NCBI GenBank assembly: GCA_963699495.1
Contig: CAVOUB010000005.1
Span: forward strand, 868,001-932,000
Source: JAIBJN01 sp963699495
Lineage (GTDB): Bacteria > Actinomycetota > Thermoleophilia > Gaiellales > Gaiellaceae
DNA length: 64,000 nucleotides
Direction: 5' to 3'
Shown here: one piece after another, positions 7,190-15,101 of the stretch
How the letters are laid out: each line of letters starts with the position of its first letter
Position numbering within the stretch: the stretch's first letter is position 1
Notes under the pieces: model-generated
The model's database searches: none
What the model saw: the letters and a program-made list of their open reading frames with translations, nothing else
Told to the model about the DNA's origin: nothing
Program-made: the position numbers and the translations under genes

Positions 7190-8416
7190 ATGCGTCGGCT
7201 CGACGCGCACCGGACGTGGCTCCTCTACATGGGGGTCGTCGCACTGGCAGTCGCCACGGGATGGACGGTTGCCGCCGTCTACTTCGTGCGGGAGGTCGGA
7301 ATGGGCCCGTTCGAGCTCGTGCTTGCCGGAACGGCGCTCGAGGTCGCGTACTTCGTCTTCGAGGTGCCGACCGGCGTCGTGGCCGACGTCTACAGCAGGC
7401 GGGCGTCCATCATCGTCGGCCAGCTGATCATGGGTGCCGGCTTCATCCTGACCGGCGCCGTCGCCAACGTCGGCGTCGTCCTGGCAGCGGCCGCCCTCAT
7501 CGGCTTCGGCTGGACGTTCCGGAGCGGAGCCGAGGACGCCTGGCTCGCCGACGAGGTCGGGCCCGAGCGCCTGGCGCGGTCGTTCCAGCGCGGCGCGCAG
7601 GTCGAGCGGGCGGCATCGCTCGTCGGTATCGGCCTTGCGGTAGCGCTCGCGCTGGTCGACCTGAGCCTGCCGCTCGTGACCGCCGGGCTGATGCTGGTCG
7701 CGCTCGCGGGCGCACTGGCCCTCGTCATGCCGGAGACGGGCTTCCACCCGGCGACGCGGGAGGAGCTGGGGGGCACCCGGTCACTCACGCGCACCGCGCA
7801 CGAGGGAGGCCGCCTGATCCGCGCGCGTCCGATCCTGCTCCTCATCGTCGCCATCTCGTTCTTCGGCGGAATGTGGAGCGAGGCTCTGGACCGCCTCTGG
7901 GAGGCGCACTTCCTGCTCGACATCGGCCTCCCGAGCTTCGTCGGCCTCGATCCGATCATCTGGTTCGGCGTCCTCGCCGCCGGCTCGCTCCTACTCGCGC
8001 TTCTCGTCGCCCAGCCGCTGGTCCCGCACTTCGAGCGAGCCGGTCGCGAGGGGTCGGCCCGCATCCTGCTCGCGCTGGACGCGATCCTGGTCGTCGGGAC
8101 GCTCGGCTTCGCCTTCGCCGGGAGCTTCGCGCTCGCGGTCGCCGCCTTCTGGACGATCGAGGTTGCCCGTTCGCTCTCCCGGCCGCTCTACGACACGTGG
8201 CTGAACGCGAACATCGAAGACTCGCGGGTGCGGGCAACGGTCATCTCCATCACCAACCTCGGCGACTCGGCGGGCCAGTGGGGCGGCGGCCCCGTGCTCG
8301 GTGCCATCGGGTCGGCCGTCTCCATCAGGGCCGCTCTTGCTGCAGGCGCCGTCGCCCTGACGCCGGCGCTCTGGCTCTACGGTCGCGCGATCCGACTCGG
8401 CCGGTCCCGGGCGTAG
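7190..8416 (+). CDS. MFS transporter
   Basis: A 408-aa integral membrane protein with about 12 hydrophobic segments. The MFS signature between segments 2 and 3 is visible: FEVPTGVVADVYSRRASIIVG, matching the G-x-x-x-D-R/K-x-G-R-R/K loop with D and RR retained. The family (MFS_1, tetracycline/quinolone-efflux-like) moves small molecules by proton exchange. The substrate is not predictable. It sits between two oppositely oriented glutamine synthetase genes, which may be only a chance of synteny. Start at the ATG at 7190; there is no clear Shine-Dalgarno sequence, and an AT-richer stretch lies just upstream. Confidence 0.85.
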   Translation: MRRLDAHRTWLLYMGVVALAVATGWTVAAVYFVREVGMGPFELVLAGTALEVAYFVFEVPTGVVADVYSRRASIIVGQLIMGAGFILTGAVANVGVVLAAAALIGFGWTFRSGAEDAWLADEVGPERLARSFQRGAQVERAASLVGIGLAVALALVDLSLPLVTAGLMLVALAGALALVMPETGFHPATREELGGTRSLTRTAHEGGRLIRARPILLLIVAISFFGGMWSEALDRLWEAHFLLDIGLPSFVGLDPIIWFGVLAAGSLLLALLVAQPLVPHFERAGREGSARILLALDAILVVGTLGFAFAGSFALAVAAFWTIEVARSLSRPLYDTWLNANIEDSRVRATVISITNLGDSAGQWGGGPVLGAIGSAVSIRAALAAGAVALTPALWLYGRAIRLGRSRA

Positions 8417-8453
8417 TCTCGTATAGAATTGCAGGGTCATTCGAGGCGACGAG

Positions 8454-8490
8454 GCCTCGGGCCGACGGCGGCCCGGGGCTGTTTGCGTTT
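8454..8490 (+). promoter_or_regulatory. Hairpin in the glnA leader or terminator of the MFS gene
   Basis: A 10-bp stem with one G-U pair (arms 8454-8463 and 8470-8479) and a six-base loop GACGGC, followed by a T-rich TGTTTGCGTTT. The AGGAGG of the next gene lies at 8492-8497. It could end the MFS transcript or act as a leader attenuator of glnA. A TATAGAAT-like -10 at about 8421-8428 would place it in the glnA leader. Confidence 0.45.
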
Positions 8491-8507
8491 AAGAGGAGGT
8501 TTCTGAG

Positions 8508-9863
8508 ATGGCGCAGGTCGAGACCGGCAGGGCGACGAGCGACCCGGCTGCGCGCAAGGAGGTGCTCACGCGTGTCAAGGACGAGGACATCGGCTTCGTC
8601 CACCTCTGGTTCACCGACATCGAGGGCCACCTGAAGAGCTTCGCGGTCACGCTGCAGGAGCTGGAAGGGGCGCTGGACGACGGAATGGGCTTCGACGGCT
8701 CGTCGATCACGGGCTTCAACGCGATCGAAGAGTCAGACATGGTCGCGATCCCCGATCCGACCACCTTTCAGCTGATGCCCAACGGCGGCCACAAGGTCGC
8801 ACGCATGATCTGCGACGTCGTCACGCCGGACGGCGAGCCCTACATGGGCGATCCGAGGCACGTCCTGCGCCTTGCGCTGGAGCGGATGGAGAGCATGGGC
8901 TTCGACACCTTCAACGTCGGCCCCGAGCTCGAGTACTTCCTCTTCAAGAGCGACGAGGGGACGGAGACGCTCGACGAGGGCGGCTACTTCGCCATGACGA
9001 CCATGGACGCCGCCAGCGACCTCCGCCACGACACGGTGCGGGCACTCGAGTCGATGGGCATCCCCATCGAGTACGTCCACCACGAGGTGGGGCCCTCGCA
9101 GCACGAGATCGACATGCAGTTCGCCGACGCCTTCTCGATGGCCGATCACACGATCACCTACAGGCTGGTCGTCAAGGAGATCGCAAAGAAGGCCGGCTAC
9201 CACGCGACCTTCATGCCGAAGCCGATCTTCGGCGAGAACGGCTCAGGGATGCACACGCACCAGTCCCTGTTTGCCGGCGGCAAGAACGCGTTCTTCGACG
9301 CCGACGACGAATGGAGCCTCTCGGACGTGGGCAAGGGGTTCATCGCCGGGCAGCTCCGCCACGCGCGCGAGATCTCGGCGGTCTTCGCGCAGTGGGTGAA
9401 CTCCTACAAGCGGCTCGTCCCCGGCTACGAGGCGCCCGTGTACGCCGCGTGGTCGCGCCGCAACCGCTCCGCGCTCATCCGCATCCCGCTCTACAAGCCC
9501 GGGAACGAACAGGCGACGCGGGCGGAGATCCGCTGCCCCGATCCGGCCTGCAACCCCTACCTCACCTTCGCAGCGCTCCTCCACGCCGGGCTCGAGGGGA
9601 TCGAGAGAGGGTACGAGCTGCCGCCTCCGATGGAGAGCAACCTCTACAAGCTGAGCGCGGAGGAGCGGAAGGAGCGCGGAATCGTCGCCCTCCCCGAGAC
9701 CCTCGGCGAGGCGATCGACGAGCTCGCGCAGTCGGACCTCGTCCGCAGGGCGCTCGGCGATCACGTCTTCGACAACTACGTGAAGCTCAAGCGGCAGGAG
9801 TGGGACGAGTACCGCGTGCAGCTGACGCCGTGGGAGCTGAAGAAGTACCTGCCGGCCTTGTAG
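8508..9863 (+). CDS. glnA: Glutamine synthetase type I (alpha-like)
   Basis: A 451-aa glutamine synthetase with all core motifs: FDGSSITGF, VGPELEYFLF, HHEVGPSQHEID, NGSGMHTHQSL, VPGYEAPVYAAW and NRSALIRIP. Its shorter length and ESNLYKLSAEER at residues 377-388 fit the GSI-alpha class of Bacillus and many actinobacteria, a class usually controlled by feedback inhibition and protein partners rather than by adenylylation, although the tyrosine (about Y380) is present here. It starts at the ATG at 8508 behind a strong AGGAGG. It is one of two glutamine synthetases in this locus and lacks the other's insert. The leader hairpin at 8454-8479 may control it. Confidence 0.95.
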   Translation: MAQVETGRATSDPAARKEVLTRVKDEDIGFVHLWFTDIEGHLKSFAVTLQELEGALDDGMGFDGSSITGFNAIEESDMVAIPDPTTFQLMPNGGHKVARMICDVVTPDGEPYMGDPRHVLRLALERMESMGFDTFNVGPELEYFLFKSDEGTETLDEGGYFAMTTMDAASDLRHDTVRALESMGIPIEYVHHEVGPSQHEIDMQFADAFSMADHTITYRLVVKEIAKKAGYHATFMPKPIFGENGSGMHTHQSLFAGGKNAFFDADDEWSLSDVGKGFIAGQLRHAREISAVFAQWVNSYKRLVPGYEAPVYAAWSRRNRSALIRIPLYKPGNEQATRAEIRCPDPACNPYLTFAALLHAGLEGIERGYELPPPMESNLYKLSAEERKERGIVALPETLGEAIDELAQSDLVRRALGDHVFDNYVKLKRQEWDEYRVQLTPWELKKYLPAL

Positions 9864-9900
9864 GAGATCATCCAAGGGCGTAATATTGGCCGCGGTGTCG

Positions 9901-9963
9901 CCGCTTCTCCTTGAAGCGGGGGACTGACTGACGGCCGACCGCGAGCTGCTTGCTGAGCAGCTC
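9901..9963. terminator. Two consecutive hairpins between convergent genes
   Basis: A first stem of 7 bp (9901-9907 with 9913-9919, loop TCCTT) and a second of 8 bp (9943-9950 with 9956-9963, loop TGCTG). They lie between plus-strand glnA and a minus-strand receiver gene and are likely transcription ends for one or both. No clear T tract follows. Confidence 0.5.
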
Positions 9964-9970
9964 GTGGTCG

Positions 9971-10348
9971 TTAATGAGCCGAGGCCGAGACCTTCGCGGC
10001 GATGCTGTCGATCGCGGCGGAGAGCGCGCACTCGAGGTCGGCGAGCCCGAAGGGCTTCACGAGGTAGGCGAGCGGCCGGAGATGCTCGACCTGCTCCCAG
10101 TCCGGATGGATGCTCGCGCAGACGATCGGGAGCTCCTCGCGGCTGTCGCGCAGGCTCTCGGCCGCCGAGAGCGCGGCCGGGTCGGCGGGCTCGAGCAGCA
10201 GGACGTCGACGCCCCCCTCGGGAAGCACCTCGCCCCGTCTCCCGGTCGGGTACACCGGCTGGTGACCGAGGCGCTCGACAACGTGGCCGAGCAGGGCGCG
10301 TACCTCGGCGTGGGGTTCGAGGACGAGGATCCTCACAGCTCTCACCAT
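9971..10348 (-). CDS. Degenerate response-regulator receiver domain protein
   Basis: A 125-aa stand-alone receiver fold: RILVLEPHAEVRALL at the N-terminus, VDVLLLEPADPAAL in the middle, LPIVCAS for beta 4 and LAYLVKPFG with the conserved Lys (about K98) for beta 5. The phosphorylated aspartate is replaced by glutamate (about E53 in LLLEP), and the acidic pair near the N-terminus is reduced to a single Glu. It should therefore not be phosphorylated normally and may act as a fixed-state or ligand-sensing pseudo-receiver. It diverges from the OmpR-type regulator at 10395 with only 46 bases between starts, so the two may share control. I chose the ATG at 10348, since a longer form would overlap the neighbour. 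Confidence 0.8.
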   Translation of the reverse strand: MVRAVRILVLEPHAEVRALLGHVVERLGHQPVYPTGRRGEVLPEGGVDVLLLEPADPAALSAAESLRDSREELPIVCASIHPDWEQVEHLRPLAYLVKPFGLADLECALSAAIDSIAAKVSASAH

Positions 10349-10394
10349 CGGGTTGCAGCGCGCGGATTCCGGCGGGATCTGGTATGGAAGCGGT

Positions 10395-11087
10395 ATGAAG
10401 CGCGGGCAAGTTCTCGTCGTCGACGACGACGCAGACATCCGGGGTCTCGTCAGGGAGCTCCTCGAGCGCCAGGGCTACGGCGTCACCGAGGCCGCAAACG
10501 GCAAGGAGGCGCTGCGCGCGCTCTACTCGACGCCGCCCGACGTCGTTTTGCTCGACGTCTCCATGCCGGAGCTCGACGGCTGGCAGACGCTCGAGCGGAT
10601 TCGGGATCTCTCCGACGTTCCCGTAGCGATGCTGACCGCCCGAGCCGCAGAGCTGGAGAAGGTGCGCGGACTGAAGGCCGGCGCCGACGACTACATCACG
10701 AAGCCGTTCGGCAGGCAGGAGCTCCTCGCCCGCGTCGAGGCGATGCTCCGCCGCGCCGGCCCGAGGGAGGACACGAAGCAAACGTACGCGGACGCGCTCC
10801 TGCAGGTCGACTTCGCGCAGCGGAGCGTCGAGGTCAACGGGGAGGACGTCGCCCTGACCCCGCTCGAGTTTCGCCTGCTCGCGGCCTTCGTGCGCCACCC
10901 CGGCCAGCTGCTCTCGCACGACCAGGTGCTCGAGCTCGTCTGGGGCGACTCGTTCTCCGCCTCGCGAGACCAGGTCAAGCTCTACGTCGGCTACCTTCGC
11001 CGCAAGCTCGAGGGTGCCGGCGCGGACGCCTCGGTGATCGAGACGGTGCGCGGGTTCGGGTACCGCTACCGGCCGAGCGCCGCCTGA
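10395..11087 (+). CDS. OmpR/PhoB-family response regulator
   Basis: A 230-aa regulator. Receiver domain at residues 5-115: acidic VVDDDADI, phosphoacceptor D54 in VVLLDVSMPELDG, Thr/Ala switch region AMLTARA and Lys in YITKPFG. C-terminal winged helix at about residues 130-225, with TPLEFRLLAAFVRHPGQLLSHDQVLELVWG and VKLYVGYLRRKLE followed by VRGFGYRY. It binds DNA when phosphorylated. No adjacent kinase is in the same direction, though the large kinase at 11446-15054 is near on the other strand. The 3' end overlaps the convergent receiver gene by 22 bases. Start at the ATG at 10395; an in-frame start at 10353 would overlap the neighbouring gene's promoter region. Confidence 0.93.
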   Translation: MKRGQVLVVDDDADIRGLVRELLERQGYGVTEAANGKEALRALYSTPPDVVLLDVSMPELDGWQTLERIRDLSDVPVAMLTARAAELEKVRGLKAGADDYITKPFGRQELLARVEAMLRRAGPREDTKQTYADALLQVDFAQRSVEVNGEDVALTPLEFRLLAAFVRHPGQLLSHDQVLELVWGDSFSASRDQVKLYVGYLRRKLEGAGADASVIETVRGFGYRYRPSAA

Positions 11088-11449
11088 ACGCGCTCGCCGA
11101 GCGCCTGCGGGCTGAAGGGCTTCGTCACGTAGTCGTCGGCCCCGGCCTCGAAGCCGCGCTCGACGTCGGGCTCCTGAACGCGGGCGGTGAGGAGGATGAT
11201 CGGGATCGTGGTCGTCGGCCCGTGCTCGCGCAGCCGACGCGTGACCTCGTAGCCGTCGAGCCTCGGCATCATCACGTCCAGGAGCGCGAGGTCGGGCGTG
11301 CGGGCCAGCGCGAGGTCGAGCGCCGCCTCGCCGTCCGGGGCGGAAAGCACCTCGTAGCCGTCGCGCTCGAGCCGGAAGCGGACGAGCGCGAGGATGTCCG
11401 GATCGTCGTCGGCGACGAGCACGAGCGGGCGGATGCTCTCCACGATCAC
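11066..11449 (-). CDS. Single-domain response regulator (receiver only)
   Basis: A 127-aa protein that is just a receiver domain: VLVADDDPDILALVRF, phosphoacceptor D58 in LALLDVMMPRLDGYEV, IPIILLTAR, and YVTKPFSPQALGERV with the conserved Lys. No output domain follows. Its start overlaps the stop of the large hybrid-sensor kinase gene (ATGA at 11446-11449), so the two are co-translated and it is the obvious phosphoryl acceptor of that kinase. Single-domain receivers pass signals by protein contact or phosphorelay. Confidence 0.92.
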   Translation of the reverse strand: MIVESIRPLVLVADDDPDILALVRFRLERDGYEVLSAPDGEAALDLALARTPDLALLDVMMPRLDGYEVTRRLREHGPTTTIPIILLTARVQEPDVERGFEAGADDYVTKPFSPQALGERVQAALGR

Positions 11450-14400
11450 GAAGCCACCTCCGTGCGCTCGGGGATCTCCGCCTGGTGGTGGAGCGGGAGC
11501 GCGACGCGAAACGTCGTCCCTGCGCCCTCCTGGCTCGCGACGGTGATACGCCCGGAGTGGGCTTCGACGATCGCCTTGGAGATGGCGAGGCCGAGTCCGG
11601 TGCCCTGAATCGCGTGCTCGGTGGCCGTCGACGTGCGGAAGAAGCGCTGGAAGAGGAACTCCTGCTCGCCGGCCGGGATCCCCATGCCGCTGTCACGCAC
11701 CTCGAGGACAGCCTGATTCCTCACGGCGCGGACGCGAACGTCCACACGGCCGTCCTCCGGTGTGAACTTGACGGCGTTGGAGACGAGGTTGTCGAGCAGC
11801 TGGGCGATGCGGGCGCGGTCGCCGGCGATCAGCGGGACGGGCCCGGTCGCGAGCGTGAGCGTGATCCCCTTCGCCTCGGCCTGCGGTCGGGCGGTCTCGA
11901 CGCTCTCCGAGGCGACGGCACCGAGGTCGAGGGCGCCGACGTCGAGGACGAGCTTGCCGGCCTCGACCTGGGCCAGGAAGAGCAGGTCGCCGACGAGGTG
12001 GAGCAGGCGGAGCGAGTTTCGCTCGACGACGCCGAGGAACTGGCGCTGGTCGTCCGTCAGGTCGCCCGCTTCGCCGTCCAGCAGCAGCTCCGTGTAGCCC
12101 CGGATCGAGGTGAGAGGGGTGCGAAGCTCGTGGGAGACGAGCGCGATGAACTCGTCCTTCAGCCGGTCCAGCTCACGTAGGCGCTCGTTCTGGGCCGCGA
12201 GATCGCGCTGGGCGGCCTCCGCGGCGGCGCGCGCTTCCTGCTCGCCGACGAGCAGCCGCTCGCGGTCGGCCTCGGCCTGGATCCTGTCCGTGACGTCGCG
12301 GTCGGTCCCGCGCCAGCCGATCAGCTCGCCGGCCGGGTCCAGCTCGGGCGTGGCGGTGCTCTCGAAGAAGCGGATGCTTCCGTCCCGGTGGAGGCAGCGG
12401 ACGACGACCCCCGACCAGCCTTCCTTCCGCTCGGCGTGCCCGGCCGTCGTCTGCGCCAGCTCTTCGCGGTCGGCCTCGACGACGAAGTCGTACCACGGCC
12501 TGCCGACGATCTCCTCGGGCCGGTAGCCGAGGATCCGCTCGACAGCGGGGTTCGAGTACGTGTGCAGCGCCTCCACGTCCATCGCCCACACCCACTCCTC
12601 CGTGGTCTCCACGAATGCCCGGAACTTCGACTCGCTTTCGCGGATCGCCGCCTCCGCCCGCTTGCGCTCGGTGACGTCCTGGCCGATCGACGAAACCCCG
12701 ACGACCCGCCCCTCCGAGTCCCGGATCGGCGAGTAGGTGAACGCCACGTGGACGAGCCCGCCGCCCTCGCGCTTCCGGACGGCCTCCAGGTGGGCGACGC
12801 GGTCCTCGGTGACGACCTGCCGCAGGATCTCGAGCGTCTCCTCCTGGCGCTCCGGGGGCACGAGCAGCGTGATCGGCTGCCCGAGCATGTCCTCGGCGGT
12901 GTAGCCGTACATGCGCTCCGCGCCTGCGTTCCAGCTCGTGAGGCGGAAGTCGAGCGTAGCGCTCGTGATGGCGTCGTTCGAGGACTCGATGATGGCCGCG
13001 AGGCGGGCGCGGGTCTCCTCCGCGACCTTGCTCTCGGTGATGTCGACGAGGAAGCCCTGCACCCAGAGTGGCGTCCCTCGCTCGTCGCGGACGAGGATCG
13101 TCTCGTCGAGCACCCACACGATGCGCCCGTCGGCCGCGATGTAGCGGTATTCGGAGCGGAGCGGCTCGCCCGTCTCGCGCAGGCGCGTCGCGTCCGCCAG
13201 CACTCGCTCCAGGTCGTCCGGGTGAACGGCGTCGTGGAGGAGGTTCGGGTTCCGGATCCACTCCTCGGTCGGGTATCCGAGCAGCGTCTCCACCTGGGGG
13301 CTGACGTAGAGGTTCCCGACCGACTCGTCGGGCGGGCTGATGTACGTGACGAGCGGTAGGTGCTCGACAAGCGTCCGGTACCGCAGCTCGGCCTCGCGGA
13401 GCGCGTGCTCGGCGCGCCGGCGCTCCTGCAGCTCGTCCTGTGCGGCTGCGTAGAGGCGGGCGCTCTCGAGCGCGAGCGAGGCCAGGTGGGCGAAGCGCGA
13501 GAGCAGCTCGATCTCGGAGGCCCCGAAGACCTTGTGTGGGTCGCCGTGAGCCAGTCCGAGGACGCCGGCCACCTCGGTGCGGGAGCGCAGGGGCACGCCG
13601 ACGACCGCGTGGAAGTCCTCGCCGACGAAGCGCGAGAGCCGCCCCTCCCAGGAGGGGTAGTCGTCGACCGCCAACGGCTCGGAGGACTCCCACACGCGGC
13701 CGGCGAGGCCCTCGCCCTTCTTGATGCGCTGACCGACGTTGCCGGCGAACGCCCCCGTACCGACGGCGACGGCAAGCTCGTCTCCTTCGCGCAGGTACAC
13801 GTACGTGTTCCGGGTGCCGACGAGCTCCCCGGCCTTCACTGCGATGCGCTCGAGGAGCTTCTGCGGGTCGAGCTCGTCGATCAGGAGCAACGCGGTCTCG
13901 TGGAGCGCGCTCAGCTCGGCATGCTGGCGCTCGCGCTCCTCCTGGTCGGTCTTCTGCGACGTGACGTCCACTAGGAACCCCTGGGCGTGCATCGGCCGGC
14001 CCGACTGATCCTTGGCGATCGTGACCTCGTCGTGAACCCAGACGGCCCGCCCGTCCTTGGCGATCATCCGGTACTTGATCGAGAACGACTCACCCGTCGC
14101 GTAGGCCTCGTGGTGCGCGGCCTGCGTGCGCTCCCGGTCGTCGGGGTGGAGGATCTTGACGAAGAACTCGGGGTCGCTCAGGCACTCGAGCGGGGTGTAG
14201 CCGACGAGGCCTTCGATCTGCGGGCTCATGTAGATGCACGAGCTCGTCTCGTCGAGCCGGGTGACGTACAGGACGAGTGGCAGCTGCTCGACGAGGCTGC
14301 GGTAGTTCCGCTCCGCTTCGGTCACCCGCACTTCCGCCTTGTCGCGCTCGTCGAGCGCCTTCGCGAGGGCGGCTGCATGCTGCTCGAGGCCCTTGTGACG

Positions 14401-15054
14401 GTTCTGCAGCGCCCCCGTCACCTGCCGGAGGATCGGGAGCAGCGTCGCGTAGAGGAGGAGGAGCGCGAGGCCGAGGGCGATCGCCACCGGGGTGATGGTG
14501 TCCTGGATCTCGGCGGCGACCGGAGCGTACGCTTCGTAGACCTCGAGGACGCCCGCCGGCCGGGCCGAGTCTCCCACGAGGACGGGGACGTAGGACTCGA
14601 ATGCCTTGGCGTTGTCGTCGCTCGGGCCTTCGGAGTCGAGCGAGCTGACCTCCTGGACGGTCTGGCCGGCCAACGGAGCCGCCAGGTTGGTGGGATCCTG
14701 GACGCGCTCGCCGATCAGCCCGGGGTCGGTCGAGTAGGTGACGAGCCCGTCCCGGCTCCAGAGCTTCATGCGCAGAAGGTTTCCGACCAGCTCGCGCCGG
14801 AAGGCAGCGTCCAGCTCGGCGATCCGGGCCGGGCTCACGGGGCTGGCGAAGTCAGAGGCCGTCAGCGACGGAGCGAGCCGGGCTGCGACGTCGGTGGCAT
14901 GAGCCGCCACCTGCTGGCGCCCGCGCTCCTCCGCTTCGCGCTTGATCACCCAGAAGATTGCGACCCACGCGAGGGCGAGCGCAATCGCGCTGTAGATAGC
15001 GAAGCGCAGGACGAGGCGAGGCGGCCTCGGCGCAGGCGGAGCCGAAACGGTCAC
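11446..15054 (-). CDS. Multi-PAS/GAF membrane sensor histidine kinase
   Basis: A 1202-aa kinase. Order: membrane helix (about 15-37), an extracytoplasmic segment (38-185), a second helix (about 188-212), PAS-PAC 1 (about 245-370, LEQLPLVLYVTRLDE-like start), GAF (about 385-540), PAS 2 (about 565-690), PAS 3 (about 695-815), PAS 4 (about 820-940), a coiled linker, HisKA with H975 in VSHELRTPLTSIRGY, and HATPase_c with the N box DNLVSNAVKF, DSGMGIP and GTGLGLAIS. All catalytic boxes are intact. The number of sensor modules points to integration of several internal and external cues; ligands such as haem, flavin or small molecules cannot be assigned. It is coupled to the receiver protein at 11066 and diverges from the PdtaS-like kinase. 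Confidence 0.93.
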   Translation of the reverse strand: MTVSAPPAPRPPRLVLRFAIYSAIALALAWVAIFWVIKREAEERGRQQVAAHATDVAARLAPSLTASDFASPVSPARIAELDAAFRRELVGNLLRMKLWSRDGLVTYSTDPGLIGERVQDPTNLAAPLAGQTVQEVSSLDSEGPSDDNAKAFESYVPVLVGDSARPAGVLEVYEAYAPVAAEIQDTITPVAIALGLALLLLYATLLPILRQVTGALQNRHKGLEQHAAALAKALDERDKAEVRVTEAERNYRSLVEQLPLVLYVTRLDETSSCIYMSPQIEGLVGYTPLECLSDPEFFVKILHPDDRERTQAAHHEAYATGESFSIKYRMIAKDGRAVWVHDEVTIAKDQSGRPMHAQGFLVDVTSQKTDQEERERQHAELSALHETALLLIDELDPQKLLERIAVKAGELVGTRNTYVYLREGDELAVAVGTGAFAGNVGQRIKKGEGLAGRVWESSEPLAVDDYPSWEGRLSRFVGEDFHAVVGVPLRSRTEVAGVLGLAHGDPHKVFGASEIELLSRFAHLASLALESARLYAAAQDELQERRRAEHALREAELRYRTLVEHLPLVTYISPPDESVGNLYVSPQVETLLGYPTEEWIRNPNLLHDAVHPDDLERVLADATRLRETGEPLRSEYRYIAADGRIVWVLDETILVRDERGTPLWVQGFLVDITESKVAEETRARLAAIIESSNDAITSATLDFRLTSWNAGAERMYGYTAEDMLGQPITLLVPPERQEETLEILRQVVTEDRVAHLEAVRKREGGGLVHVAFTYSPIRDSEGRVVGVSSIGQDVTERKRAEAAIRESESKFRAFVETTEEWVWAMDVEALHTYSNPAVERILGYRPEEIVGRPWYDFVVEADREELAQTTAGHAERKEGWSGVVVRCLHRDGSIRFFESTATPELDPAGELIGWRGTDRDVTDRIQAEADRERLLVGEQEARAAAEAAQRDLAAQNERLRELDRLKDEFIALVSHELRTPLTSIRGYTELLLDGEAGDLTDDQRQFLGVVERNSLRLLHLVGDLLFLAQVEAGKLVLDVGALDLGAVASESVETARPQAEAKGITLTLATGPVPLIAGDRARIAQLLDNLVSNAVKFTPEDGRVDVRVRAVRNQAVLEVRDSGMGIPAGEQEFLFQRFFRTSTATEHAIQGTGLGLAISKAIVEAHSGRITVASQEGAGTTFRVALPLHHQAEIPERTEVAS

Positions 15055-15101
15055 GCCAATCGTTATCGGTGCGGCGAAACCCTTGCTTGAATGTCCTCCA
15101 C

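Noticed and set aside
8454..8479. ANTAR target hairpin upstream of glnA
   Set aside because: The stem has a six-base loop with G at position 4, but position 1 is G rather than A and there is no second paired hairpin, so it does not fit the known target.
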